64,000 nt of DNA, taken from positions 6,103,349-6,167,348 of the forward strand of contig JAXIVH010000008.1 of NCBI GenBank assembly GCA_036785325.1, read 5' to 3'. A program made the translations under genes and the position numbers. Every line of letters starts with the position of its first letter. The stretch's first letter is position 1. The stretch comes from Urophycis tenuis. Its lineage: Eukaryota; Chordata; Actinopteri; Gadiformes; Phycidae. Below the pieces are notes generated by a model, which had not been told where the DNA came from, ran no database searches, and saw only the letters and a list, made by a program, of their open reading frames with translations. Of this stretch, positions 37,566-49,365 are shown piece by piece.

Positions 37566-40500
37566 TGTGAGTGAGAAAGTGAGAGTGAGTGAAAGTGTGA
37601 GTGAGAGAGTGAGAGTGAGAGAGAGTGTGTGAGCGCGTGAGGGAGTGAGTGAGAGTGGGTGAGTGAGTGAGTGAGTGAGAGAGTGAGAGTGAGTGAGCGA
37701 GTGAGCGTGAGAGAGAGAGAGAGAGAGAGAGAGGGTGAGTGGGTGAGTGAGTGAGTGAGTGAGTGTTTGCGTGAGTGAGTGAGTGAGTGAGAGAGTGCGT
37801 GCCTGGTTGTGCTGGTTGAGCTGACTGCTGAAGGTGACGGTGAGGTTCCCGGCGGAGGCGCTGGGAACAGCGTTGGTGGAGTACAGGGGTTTGCTGCTTT
37901 CATAGGAGGAGCTCCGTCTCTTGCAGATCTCCATGTTCTGGAAGCACGACTTCACGCTGAGGCCGCGGGGGGGGAAATGGACACACGTTAGCCAGGCTGC
38001 CCGACAGGTGCATACACACGTCGTCCACTATGTGAACCATTTCATCATTGATCCGAGGGATGTTTGATGCTGATACATGCCGTTTAGGTGAGTCAAGCAA
38101 CCCAACCACTGGACTACAATGCAACATTTATCTATATTCATGAAAGGTCACCTTGATCAGTCTAGGAGACCTTGAAGAGTCTCCTAAATGACTAAGTGGT
38201 AGTAGTAGTACTACATGTTAATATACCCTCACTGAGAGCTGTGGGGGTAATCGGTAGTAGTACTACATGTTAATATACCCTCACTGAGAGCTGGGGGGTA
38301 ATCAGTAGTAGTACTACATGTTAATATACACTCACTGAGAGCTGTGGGGGTAATCGGTAGTAGTACTACATGTTAATATACCCTCACTGAGAGCTGTGGG
38401 GGTAAACAGTAGTAGTAATACATGTTAATATACCCTCACTGAGAGCTGTGGGGGTAAACAGTAGTAGTAATACATGTTAATATACCCTCACTGAGAGCTG
38501 TGGGGGTAAACAGTAGTAGTAATACATGTTAATATACACTCACTGAGAGGGTAATCAGCAGTAGTACTACATGTTAATATACACTCACTGAGAGCTGTGG
38601 GGGTAAACAGTAGCAGTAATACATGTTAATATACACTCACTGAGAGGGTAATCAGCAGTAGTACATGTTAATATACCCTCACTGAGAGCTGTGGGGGTAA
38701 TCGGTAGTAGTACTACATGTTAATATACCCTCACTGAGAGCTGTGGGGGTAAACAGTAGTAGTAATACATGTTAATATACCCTCACTGAGAGCTGTGGGG
38801 GTAAACAGTAGTAGTAATACATGTTAATATACACTCACTGAGAGGGTAATCAGCAGTAGTACTACATGTTAATATACCCTCACTGAGAGGGTAATCAGCA
38901 GTAGTACTACATGTTAATATACACTCACTGAGAGGGTAATCAGCAGTAGTACTACATGTTAATATACACTCACTGAGAGCTGTGGGGGTAATCGGTAGTA
39001 GTACTACATGTTAATATACCCTCACTGAGAGGGTAATCAGTAGTAGTACTACACGAGTGTTAATACACTCACTGAGAGCTGTGGGGGTAATCCATGAGGT
39101 GGCTCATAGTGACGAAAGGATGCCCCAGGGTTTTTGTGGGCGTGATCCTCTTGTCCGCATCCAGCCGAAGCATCCTTTTCAAGAGGTCTATGAACTCTCG
39201 CCGGTCGGCCTTCTCCGCCAGCATGTCTGTTCCCTCCAGATGTGAGGACAGGTTGACCTGGTGGTGAGGCGGAACAAGTCGTTACTGCCGTCGAGGGCGT
39301 GTTTGGCATCGCGAGGGAGAAACATTACGGCATAATAGAGACGGACAGATGCTGCTCTCTGTGCCAACCAGCAGGGGAAAGCTCACCTGCATCATGTCGT
39401 CCAGACAGTTGAAGATGTATTTCCTGGCCTCCTTCGACTTGATGCCCAGCTCCACTTCCTGCTCCGAAGGGGTCTGCAAGGACCAAAAGAACGTTTCTGG
39501 TGATTTCACACGCAAAAGCAGGCACACTTTTGGAAGATTTCTATGCAAAGATAAAATAGAGCAATACAGCCAGAGGACTGATGGATTGTCACATATGGAG
39601 AGAAAAAAAAAAAAAAAAAGCAATGTTGCAACATCAGGGATTTTCGGATTTCCATTCACACATGCAGGAGGCCAGATGGGCACTTGGGTTTGCTTATTTG
39701 TCATATTTTCAGATAAGCCTCTTGCGCATCGTATGCGAGCAGGGCCGCGTCTCCGCTGGTGCAAACGGGACACGAGGCCCCGCTGAAAGGGGAGACTGTG
39801 GACGCGAGTTACCTTAAGTCTCCAGAGGGGGTAGCTGGTGTCGGTTCCCCGGTTGAAGAAGCGGCTGGTCTTGGTGCCGGCGCTGAGCAGGTACTCTGCC
39901 GGCAGGCCCTGGGTCTGGGAGATGTAGCGGATCTGGACCACAAACAGAACCAGAGTTTGAAATCGCACGCGGGGGGACTCTGTCACCCAGTAGTCAACAG
40001 GGGTCGTACGTGTTGGCGATACTCGGCCATTTTGTTTGTAGGGAGACAAAAACAAGTGGAAATACACCATCACCCTAGGCTCCTCAAAACCTTTGCAGAC
40101 AGTTTGGATTTTCAAACACAATGGCTCCCCATAATGACAAATACATTTCATGATTAATTATAAATTATAACCACAAACACCATTCCTATCAATAACAACC
40201 CCATGTTCCCATACCACTGAAAATTAAAAAAAAAAAAAAAATTTATCATGTTTTTTTTTTTTTTAAATAATTTTTGTTGACTGAATATTTACTTATGTAA
40301 ACCGAGTATCTACAAGAACACACAGCATGTATATATATATATATATTATTTGTTATACATACAGGTCTATTCATTCTCAACCCAAAAGGTAAATACTACG
40401 ACTAACAGCTTTGCATTACAAACATTCACAATCATTTTTTGGGGGGGGGGGGGGGGGGGGGTATGAGTCGCCACTCCTGTTGAGTCTTGGGAAGCACGGC

Positions 40501-43500
40501 CCGTGGCTATGTGGCACCTACCTGGTCATACTCAGAGGCTCCGGGGTACAGAGGCCAGCCCAGGAACAGCTCTGCGATCACACAGCCCAGGGACCACATG
40601 TCAATAGCCTCACAGAAGGGCAGGCCGAGGATGATCTCTGGTGCCCTGGGGGTGCAAAACATCCACGACATGTCAACAACACACGCCTGAAGGCAACGCC
40701 CGGAAGGCCACAGCAGCAGGACCCTTACTTGTGCGAGCCACGTGTGACATTTTGTGCGCACACCCGCCCGCTGCGAGGGCTGAAGTGTACCGAGCCTCAA
40801 TGCTACAGCATGTTCAGCCGAGTTAAGAAGATGGATCTGTGTCTCACTTCACACAGGCCCATCAGTAACCCACCAGTAACCCACAAGTAACCCACAAGTA
40901 ACCCACCAGTAACCCACCAGTAACCCACCAGTAACCCACCAGTAATCTACCCACCAGTAATCTATTTGTAACCCACAAGTAACCCACCAGTAACCCACCA
41001 GTAACCCACCAGTAACCCACCAGTAATCTACCCACCAGTAATCTATTTGTAACCCACAAGTAACCCACCAGTAACCCACCAGTAACCCACCAGTAACCCA
41101 CCAGTAATCTATCCACCAGTAATCTATTAGTAACCCACCAGTAATCTATCCACCAGTAATCTATTAGTAACCCACCAGTAACCCACCAGTAATCTATCCA
41201 CCAGTAATCTATTAGTAACCCACCAGTAATCTATCCACCAGTAATCTATTAGTAACCCACCAGTAACCCACCAGTAATCTATCCACCAGTAATCTATTAG
41301 TAACCCACCAGTAACCCACCAGTAACCCACCAGTAATCTATCCACCAGTAATCTATTAGTAACCCACCAGTAACCCACCAGTAACCCACCTGTAATCTAT
41401 CCACCAGTAATCTATTAGTAACCCACCAGTAACCCACCAGTAACCCACCTGTAATCTATCCACCAGTAATCTATCTGTAACCCACCAGTAACCTATCAGT
41501 AACCCACCAGTAATCTATTAGTAACCCACCAGTAACCCACCAGTAACCCACCAGTAACCCACCAGTAGCCCACCAGTAGCCCACCAGTAACCAATACAAC
41601 AGTACGACTAAGGCAAGCAATAGAGCCCATTAGTAATCCATTTAAGCCTGTCAATATCTGCCTCATTAAGTAGATATTATGCCCCGGACTGGCAGTTTGT
41701 TTGAGGGGCGAACAAGGAAAAGCCTTCATTGTTTAGCAGGAGATAAGGCAGGGTTTAGTCATATTCAAACATCTTTTTAAGTACATAATTATATAAAAAG
41801 GACACATAACAATCATGTAGACCTCCATATGGCAATATGTGTCTGAAACAACAAAAGACACAATTAATGAATTTAGTTTCATATCATAACCTATCTGCTG
41901 TTATTAACTTTTTTAATTCTAATAAGATGAAAGAATTAATCATAACCATGAGATGAAAGAATTAATCATAACCATGCAGCTGGGAACTCTAATCTGCAAG
42001 TATGGCAATGAGTGTCTGAACACCACACGCAGGCAGTTAGTTTTAGAGCCTAAATCAACACTGGTATTATAAGTAGATGAAAAAACAAATACTAACAATC
42101 AAGCAGAGAGAACTCCACTCTGCACCGACACCACAACACACACTTACGGTAGTTACCTGTGGTATAGCATATTGTGGCTTGACTGATTTGTTTAAAAAAG
42201 GAGGCACTCATTTGTTTGGTTTGTTTCGGACAAACGGAACACACGCAAATATACCCGCGATGAGGAATTCAGTTTGGCGTTTTATTATTCCGCTTTTTGT
42301 TCCCTTATCTCGACAGCTTGGCGAGAGCGGGTTTGGTTTCAGGTAAGTCTTGTTTACGCATTGGACAATGTTTAACACACATCTCCTCAAACACACACAC
42401 GGGTTCCAGCAGCATTATGTGGAACAACAACTACACTCGGAGCGTTTGTGAGATTTGTGTCCCAAAGCAACAACACACACACACAATTCTTTTTGTGTAT
42501 ATATATGTAGGAGGGAGAGATATTTGTTTGGGATACAAGTCAACACAGGCATTAGAATTGTATGTAAGAACGAATAACAAGCGAGCAGTCGAGGACTCCC
42601 CCCTGTACGCATGGTGGCGTTTGTCTGACTACAACACACACACTTTGTTTCAGACGGACAGAACACACGCACAATTATAACCACGATGATGAATAAAGGA
42701 AGCTCAACAATCAATTGACGAGACATTTCACTTTTTTTTTTTTATTTTTTTTTTTTTAAAGGCCAACTTAATCCACCGCAGGCCGTGATATGAATATAGA
42801 GAGAACACATATAGTCACACTGGTGCCATCATGACTAATTAATTACACCATTATGACTTCCAGTGAAGTCCCTCTATCTGACGGAGCCGGCTCTGAGTGG
42901 CAGTTCTGTGGCCCTCGCTTGTCGCGGGCCACGCCCCTCTTGGGCATTCCATCTGGCGCTCGCTTCAATCACGCACGCCGGCGGCATATCTGTGGCGTTC
43001 ACGTCAGGTCGTCCATGTCAAGCTAGATTTGACACGAGCCCAAAATAAACTAGAAATAAACTAGAAATAAACAAAATAGACATAGTACGGTATGTCTCAG
43101 TCCGAAGACTACCTGTAGGCATTCCTGAGCAAGATGCCCATGTACTCATTATGGCATTTCTTTGGATAAAAGCGTTTACTCAATAACTTAAATGTAGGTA
43201 GCTTAGCTCCAGGTTAGCTCCTCCTCGTTGGGTCATTGAAAAATCAGTTTCCTGAATCTCTTGAGGCAAATAATGAAAAAGGAAGTACCTGTAGTATCTG
43301 GACTGAAGGTAGGTGGAGCAGACTGCTTTGGAGACGTGGCTGGCGGAGCCAAAGTCGATGACCTTCACGCGGTAGGGCTGCCTGAGGGGGTCCACCAGCA
43401 TAATGTTCTCCGGCTTCAGGTCGGCGTGGATCAGCCCCAAACTCTTCAGCTTCATCAGGGCCGTGGCCACCTGAACAACACAAACACACCGTCCACAGAT

Positions 43501-44610
43501 GGATGAGCCACTACCACCACCGGTCAGACAGAGAAGCCAAGGACAGTCGCGCTCAAGCTGGTCAGATGGACCGACCTGTTGCAAGATGGGCCGGATGTGG
43601 CGCAGGGGAAGTGGGCTGAACTTGCTGTGCTTCAGGAAGTCGTACAGGTTCTGCTCCAGCATTTCAAACACGAGGCAGGTGTGGCCCTTGTGTTGGAAGC
43701 ACTCGTAGGAACGCACAAAGTTGTACTCGTCCGCATTCTCCGCACTCAGGCGATTGAGGATACCAACCTGTGAACAAAAAATAAAAAACATCCATCTGAT
43801 TAACAAGCCCACAAGGGATAAAGCATAGAGTACAAATATCTGCATACCAAATCGTTATGGAGGTGAACAAAACAATACCTCGATCTGGCCCTGGCGAGCG
43901 TAGGAGGGGTGGTTCTTGAGGATCTTGATGGCCACGATCTCGTTGGTCCCCCTCTTCCAGCACTTGGCCACCTGACCGAAGGTTCCCCTGCCCAGGAACT
44001 CCAGCACCTCGTAGCTGCAGGCCATGGAGCACAGGATCTCGTGCTGCACCAGCTGGTAGTCCCCCTCGCCGTTGGAGCTGCTGCTCTTGGTGGTGGGCGC
44101 CGAGTGGGGGATGGACTGCCCCGTGCCGCCTCCCCCGCCGCCCCCCGTGCGGGTGGAGTAGGCGGCGGCGGGCGCGGACAGCTCCTCCAGGATCTGGACG
44201 CTGCCACACCCGCTGCCCTCGCTGGCCTCCTCCGCCTTCCTCTTCTGGCCGTGCCGGTGGGCCCGGTGTGCGTCGGAGGCGGTCTCGGCGTGGGAGTGGC
44301 CGTAAGAGGTAGCCTGTTCGTTGGCGAGGCGTCGGCCCGAGCCCCGCGGCGCGCTGCCCGTGCTGTCGGCGGCCCTCACCACCACCTGGCCCCGGGAGCC
44401 GGGCGCCGCCGGCGGGAAGACCAGGGAGGAGGGGAAGGGCGGCACGGCCATGGCCGGGGTGAAGCTGTAGGCCGACGGGCCGGCCATGGAGCCATAGCCC
44501 TCAGTAGTGGACACGTCCCACACGTTGCTCTCCACCTTCAGCTTCTTGACCCGGCAAAAGGCACTGGAGGAGATGGAGGGAGGGGAGAAGACCTGCAGCT
44601 GGGAGCTCAT
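31028..44610 (-). CDS. hipk1: HIPK1-type homeodomain-interacting protein kinase
   Basis: Nuclear dual-specificity kinase that phosphorylates transcription factors and corepressors. Coding exons 5'-3': 44610-43879, 43767-43576, 43470-43289, 40645-40522, 39932-39813, 39473-39387, 39257-39073, 37956-37803, 37392-37206, 37054-36936, 35947-35813, 34173-34013, 33864-33793, 33154-32996, 32719-32502, 32173-32061, 31576-31028. Total 3489 nt, 1162 residues plus stop; all phases close (human HIPK1 about 1210). N-terminus MSSQLQVFSPPSISSSAFC; kinase about 200-560; SUMO-interacting motif VSIITI about 849-854 followed by acidic SDTDTEDE; His9 run and Ala/Gly-rich tail; C-terminus QYPYL. HIPK1 is favoured over HIPK2 and HIPK3 by GQVAKCWKR, ENADEYNFVRSYECFQHK and IRPILQQ. 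Which teleost duplicate it is cannot be settled here. The sixth from last intron boundary set (after residue HNQ, 37803) needs a GC donor. Confidence 0.92.
31590..31702. repeat. ~37-bp tandem repeat in last hipk1 intron
   Basis: Three and a half units of GAGGCAGTGAGACAGGTTAG with CGACGGAC between them, ending in a G20 run (31702-31719). Confidence 0.85.
33932..34000. repeat. hexanucleotide (GTGGAT)n in a short hipk1 intron
   Basis: GTGGAT/GCGGAT units occupy almost half of the 148-bp intron between exons 34013 and 33864. Confidence 0.9.
35100..35384. mobile_element. non-autonomous hAT-type element in hipk1 intron
   Basis: Terminal inverted repeats CAGTGGTTCTCAACTGG (35100-35116) and CCGGTTGAGAACCACTG (to 35383) bound about 285 bp of non-coding sequence. 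CAGTGGTTCTCAA ends are typical of Charlie/hAT families. Flanking 8-mers are not a clean duplication, so it is old or its ends are eroded. Confidence 0.75.
37440..37800. repeat. GAGT/GA-rich array in hipk1 intron
   Basis: About 360 bp of (GAGT)n and (GA)n fill nearly the whole intron between exons 37803 and 37392. The array starts at the splice donor. Confidence 0.95.
38196..39072. repeat. minisatellite of exon-end plus splice-donor copies in hipk1 intron
   Basis: About 17 units of 40-60 bp. The shared core is CACTCACTGAGAGCTGTGGG or CCCTCACTGAGAGCTGTGGG followed by GGTAAtC, spaced by AGTAGTACTACATGTTAATATA. On the minus strand each core reads ATTACCCCCACAGCTCTCAG followed by TGAG, matching the last ~19 coding nt of exon 39257-39073 (GATTACCCCCACAGCTCTCA) and its GTGAGT donor. 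Some units carry a deletion (CTGAGAGGGTAATC). Seven units keep GTGAGTGT; ten have GTGAGGGT. Confidence 0.93.
40646..43288 (-). other. large hipk1 intron with AACCCACCAGT array
   Basis: A 2.6-kb intron inside the kinase domain, between RYYR and APE. It holds the 40860-41590 array, an AT-rich central part and an unexplained segment at 42100-42720 with two loosely related copies of CGGACxxxC/AGAACACACGCA. A repeat-tail fragment (TTTGGATAAAAGCGTTTACT) lies near 43162. No coding exon found. Confidence 0.65.
40858..41592. repeat. 11-bp higher-order satellite (AACCCACCAGT)n
   Basis: AACCCACCAGT units alternate with AATCTATCCACCAGT and AATCTATTAGT blocks over 735 bp. The mixed blocks repeat as larger units of 50-90 bp, indicating higher-order amplification. 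The apparent W/Y/L/V-rich ORFs on the minus strand are by-products. Confidence 0.95.
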
Positions 44611-46445
44611 GGCTGCAAGGAGACAAGAGAGGGAGGCCAACTTAGCAGGAGCCATAGTTACAGAAACCGATACCCTCTGAGAGAGTAGTCCTTGCCATGT
44701 GTAGTGAATGAAAAAAACAACAACATAAAAACAACTAAAATCACGGGGAATGAATATACACATGAATAGGTACATCGTTATACTTGCTGCATTTACATAG
44801 AAAGACACTTGTAGTTTCATACTACACAACAAAAACCCCCTTCTGGATGTCAAAGAAAACCCAAACAGCAGAAGTTTTTGCTGAATTTTTGCGTCAAACA
44901 AAAGACTTGATGTGGCAAAGTTGTGGGGAAGCTACACCAGCTGTATAATTGGCCTACTGGGCATACAGTGAAACCAGAACTCAACTCAGTACCAGTTGCC
45001 ATACGCTTCCAGGACCAGCCACAAGGCTAGACTTCAAAATCTGGATTTAGTGGCCAACTGAGATATTGCAACAGTCTGCCAGAATGCCTTCTTCCAATAG
45101 AGACCCTGAAGACAAACACGTTTCTAAAGCAATTTGGTCAGCTAGCATCAATTAGTTTTTTGTGCAATTCAAGTTAAAGTCATTGACTAAACGAATTGTT
45201 GTGGAGGGACTTATTACTATTATATTCAGACACATGTCATATGTCATTGTTTGGTTGGAGACAAATGATTCATAAAGAAACCCAACATCGGAAACTGATC
45301 TGCGCCAGAACAGTAGGCTTGCTTTTACTGAGCAAGAAAAACAGAAACGTTGTCTACGCTTGGGAAAGCTACGATGTCATTGTTTCTTCCATTAAACCGT
45401 GTGAATAAGAAACATGGGAGATTTATAGAAACAAATATTGTCCATTTTCAACATGGTTAACACGGTCTGCAGGCCGATCGCCATGGACGGCCTGCAAGGA
45501 ATGACCTGCATTGGACCAACGTAGCAAAACAACATGCACGACGTTACTAGCCATGTACAACAGTTTGCTCTTTAAATGTCCAGCAGTTTACGTGTCTTTG
45601 TAGACGAGATGTGTGCTGTTAATTTATATAAACAAACATTCCACATTAAATGCGAGGCAGGCTCTCTAACAGGCAGTCTAGCCCCGATTCCATGGCCGAA
45701 TCCTGGTGGATTTCTTCCTGCAAACAGATCTGCCCATTTATGTTTCAGTCTTTGAATAACATCCACTTTAAATCCACCACTCGCACACACAGGCAGCCCA
45801 CTACCGGAATATTACTCGGACGCCGAAGGGTTCTAGTCAACCATCGTGGGGTTTGAAGCCTGGTATTCGTTTAGAAACAAAACCAAGTCAATTGGGACGT
45901 GAACGTGTAACAGTTGTAAACTAAAGATATAGAAGCCTTACATTAGGCGAGCTAACGAGGCCACTTCTACATTCGCACAACTTCGCAGGGTTTGATAACG
46001 CCTAGCCAAGTGCTGACGCCAGTCTGTCAAATCATGTCAACCAAGTACAGCTGAAGTAAAATATGAACATCCAGAAAAGCAGCGGGTTGAGGAGGCCTAC
46101 CGAGTCCCGTCCAGAGGGTTCTACCGCAGGCTGGAGCCGACCGCAGTCCGGGGAGCAGAGGCTATGCTAGCTGTTAGCTAGGCCTGCATTGTTTCTCAGG
46201 CAGAAGGCTAACACAGTAGTGCTAACAGTGTCGACGCTTTGGAAATAAACAACCAAGGGGTGCCATTTAAAATCAAATATTATTCTTCTATTCAAAACAG
46301 TGGAATATTTTCGGTATGGAATAATAAAAAACAGAGTAGAAACCCTGGATAAATACCTCAATAGATACGGCTGCCCCTATGGCAGCAGCTAATCCACCTC
46401 TCGCCGGAACTAACCACGTAATGCTGGATGCGAATTGACGTCATT
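44611..46445 (-). promoter_or_regulatory. hipk1: hipk1 5' intron, noncoding exon 1 and promoter
   Basis: The ATG exon starts just after an acceptor (TTGCAG, exon border 44612), so exon 1 is noncoding. A donor-like CTCG/GTAGGC on the minus strand at 46101/46100 ends a GC-rich candidate exon 1. A palindromic CRE TGACGTCA lies at 46436-46443 and CpG-rich sequence surrounds 46100-46440. The intron (44613-46100) shows nothing else. TSS is inferred. Confidence 0.5.
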
Positions 46446-47150
46446 TCCACCAACTATCAGAGGGGGTTTCTGTTGGGGGTTTCATGTATGATATAACATG
46501 CTGTTCCTGCACGTTGCATACTGCTGAATAGCACGTTAGTCACTCTCAACAGAACCCACCAGATACATTAATTCATTTACCCTCCCTCAGCTACAATGCA
46601 TTAACACGTACACATCTATAAACCAGACAATACATTTAAAGTGCAAATTTTTTTAATTCTGATTTCATTTTACAGCAGAAATTATGTAAAGCATTCAGAA
46701 GACATTTTCCACATATGAGGGCAATTCAAAAACACTTGGCCTCAGCAACCAAATATTCTTTTAAAAGCATCAGCTATCCAGTGATGCTTGTGCATGCACA
46801 ATTGTCCAAAAAAATTAATACATAAATAAATAAAAACTAGCCCACAAAAAGGGGAATGAGAGATAAAAGAGACATGTCAAATGAGGAGGTAGACGGCCAC
46901 ACAATGAGTACACGACTGCAGGCAAGGGTGAAACATAGCAGGGAATGAGAGAGCCGAAAGTCAGAGTGAAAGGAGAGGAAGGAAAGGAGAGGTCTAGCCA
47001 TAGAGTACCTAAAAGGGGTCTACCATTCTAGCATGCAATGTGATGTTCGGCCATGCTCTCCTAAGACAAGGCCCGCGCAGGATCAGACCTCTGATATAAT
47101 CCCCATACCTCTGAGGACAGAGGACGTTTCCAAATAGCTAGGCCAGCCAG
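46446..47150. other. intergenic hipk1-camta1
   Basis: AT-rich, with no gene seen. A minus-strand ATTAAA at 46657-46652 could alternatively be the end of the upstream camta1 transcript. Confidence 0.5.
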
Positions 47151-47229
47151 GTCTCGGATGGAAACATGTCATTTATTTATTGTGTTGTATCTTCCTACAG
47201 TAACCAGAATCCTCCCTGTGAATCTGCAA

Positions 47230-47402
<173 letters not shown>

Positions 47403-48155
47403 ATTGGCTAGTGAGTCTTCTGTACAATGTCTGTGTTACAAAAGGTTTCTAATGAGGAGTTTGGAGGAACAAGAGACACAGGAAGAGAAAGGAAAAGCAG
47501 TGGGGTCAGTCGCTCACGAGTAGCAGTGCAGTGGGGTCAGTCTCTCACTAGGAGCAGTGCAGTGGGGTCAGTCTCTCACTAGTCTCAGGTTGGAATCAGA
47601 GAAAAAAAACCTGTATGACACACAAGAGAGATGCTCCAATTGAGATTCCTAGTGTGTATAAAAATATAAGGATTTGTAAAACAGCTGGTTTGATACATTA
47701 TTTGGTTAAAAAAAAATCCCCAAATATATATATTGTTTGTATAATCAATATAAATGTATATTGTTTATACCAAAAATATGAATTTGGGCTTGTACAATAT
47801 TCTTTTATGAATGGTGATTGTATGAAATCTTCTGAACAAAGTTAACAAATTAAACTATCTGCAATACACAGCATAGTTTGTGCTTGATGCAAACAACTTA
47901 CATTACATTGCTTTCATCATCTAAATAGAATTTTGAAGTGCACCAATAATGTTCTCATTTCTAATCTTATTACTCTGATAAACAACATTTTCTGATGAAT
48001 AAAACGTTTGAACGTATTGTAACATCGGTCTCTGTTACTTTTTAAAAGTACTTTTTAGTTACCAATACTAATACTAATACTAATAACTATTCAATGACCA
48101 ATTGGAGCATCTCTAACCCACATACCCTCGTACTCTCTCTCACTCTCTCTCTCTC

Positions 48156-48361
<206 letters not shown>

Positions 48362-49334
48362 TGTTCTCCTTCTCCCCGTTCTTCAACCCTGAGTAAAACC
48401 TAAGGGAGAGTGTGAACTGTTCCCAAAGACGTGAGTGCAGAGAGAGGTGGGTGGGTGTGTGTTCATGTGTGTGTGTGTGTGTCCATGTATGTGTGTGTCA
48501 CATTTTTGTACATCGGTGTGCACATGAGATAAAAAGCAAATGAACAGAATAGAGAAACACAAACGAGAGGATGAATATGACATAATTGGTTTCAGGAAAA
48601 ACTGCTTGGTTTTGCTTTATGTTAAACGCTGGAAGAACATTTTCTAGACAGTCAAAGAAACAAGTTCATGCAGAAAAAAAACATATCTCTTTTAACAATG
48701 ACATTGAAACTTTGAATAGACTCCCATGACAGCGTCTACCACACAAAGAAACTGAATTTCATGTTTTTTTTTTCATAATAACATTGCAAAAAAACCACAT
48801 TGAAGTAACCCGGGGTGAAGAGGAATAACTGTTGTTAGGGATTTCTGACATTAAGCAAAACCTCATCAGTGCATAAGCATCCATTCACACCACCAACAAA
48901 CTCCTCTTTAACTCAGACTTGGCTCATCAAGTTCAACACATTTCCTTGAGCAGAGTCTTCAACAGACAATTTAGGAAAATAAACAGGTAACTTTTTTTTT
49001 TAACCTTTAAGAGTACATACAACAGATGGTTCCTGATATTATCTTATCTCCTTTACGTTAGTGAGCAGGCACTTTCTAAACAGAGCTGTCTAGAATTATA
49101 GGGTACAGATCACACAATGGCAGTAGGATGAGGAGACCAAAGAAAAAGGGTAACGTAAAGAGAGAGAGAAAGAACATTCTAGATTCAAACGGAAAGCTTT
49201 GGCTAGAGGCCCAAACTGTCTGTCTTATGGCGATCTCCTTGAAATCCAACATGTTGCTGTAAAACAACCCTATCTCGTTATACACAGTGCCTTCTTACCT
49301 GTTACTGTGATGTGTCATTGCATTCACAAAATTC

Positions 49335-49365
<31 letters not shown>

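Larger units (their letters stand above)
39073..44610 (-). other. hipk1: hipk1 kinase-domain exons
   Basis: Seven exons. Gly loop GRGTFGQV (about 207-214), catalytic Lys in VAIK (229), catalytic loop HADLKPEN (Asp 325), IDFGSASH (DFG Asp 347) and the activation segment STYLQSRYYR with autophosphorylation Tyr 367. APE is split over exons 43289/40645, then MWSLGCVIAELFLGWPLYPG follows. The C-lobe ends in DADKRITPTKTLGHPFVTMS. All catalytic elements are intact, so an active kinase is expected. Confidence 0.95.

Noticed and set aside
38196..39072. CRISPR-like array of regularly spaced repeats
   Set aside because: A eukaryotic intron; the spacers are themselves repeated (AGTAGTACTACATGTTAATATA), unit length varies, and there are no cas genes. 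It is a minisatellite.
40849..41729. Minus-strand ORFs rich in GYWWVTGGLLV
   Set aside because: A by-product of the AACCCACCAGT satellite, which keeps frames open by chance. It lies in a HIPK intron.
43909..44688. 259-codon plus-strand ORF opposite the first HIPK coding exon
   Set aside because: An antisense shadow of a GC-rich exon; low-complexity Gly/Arg/Ala composition.
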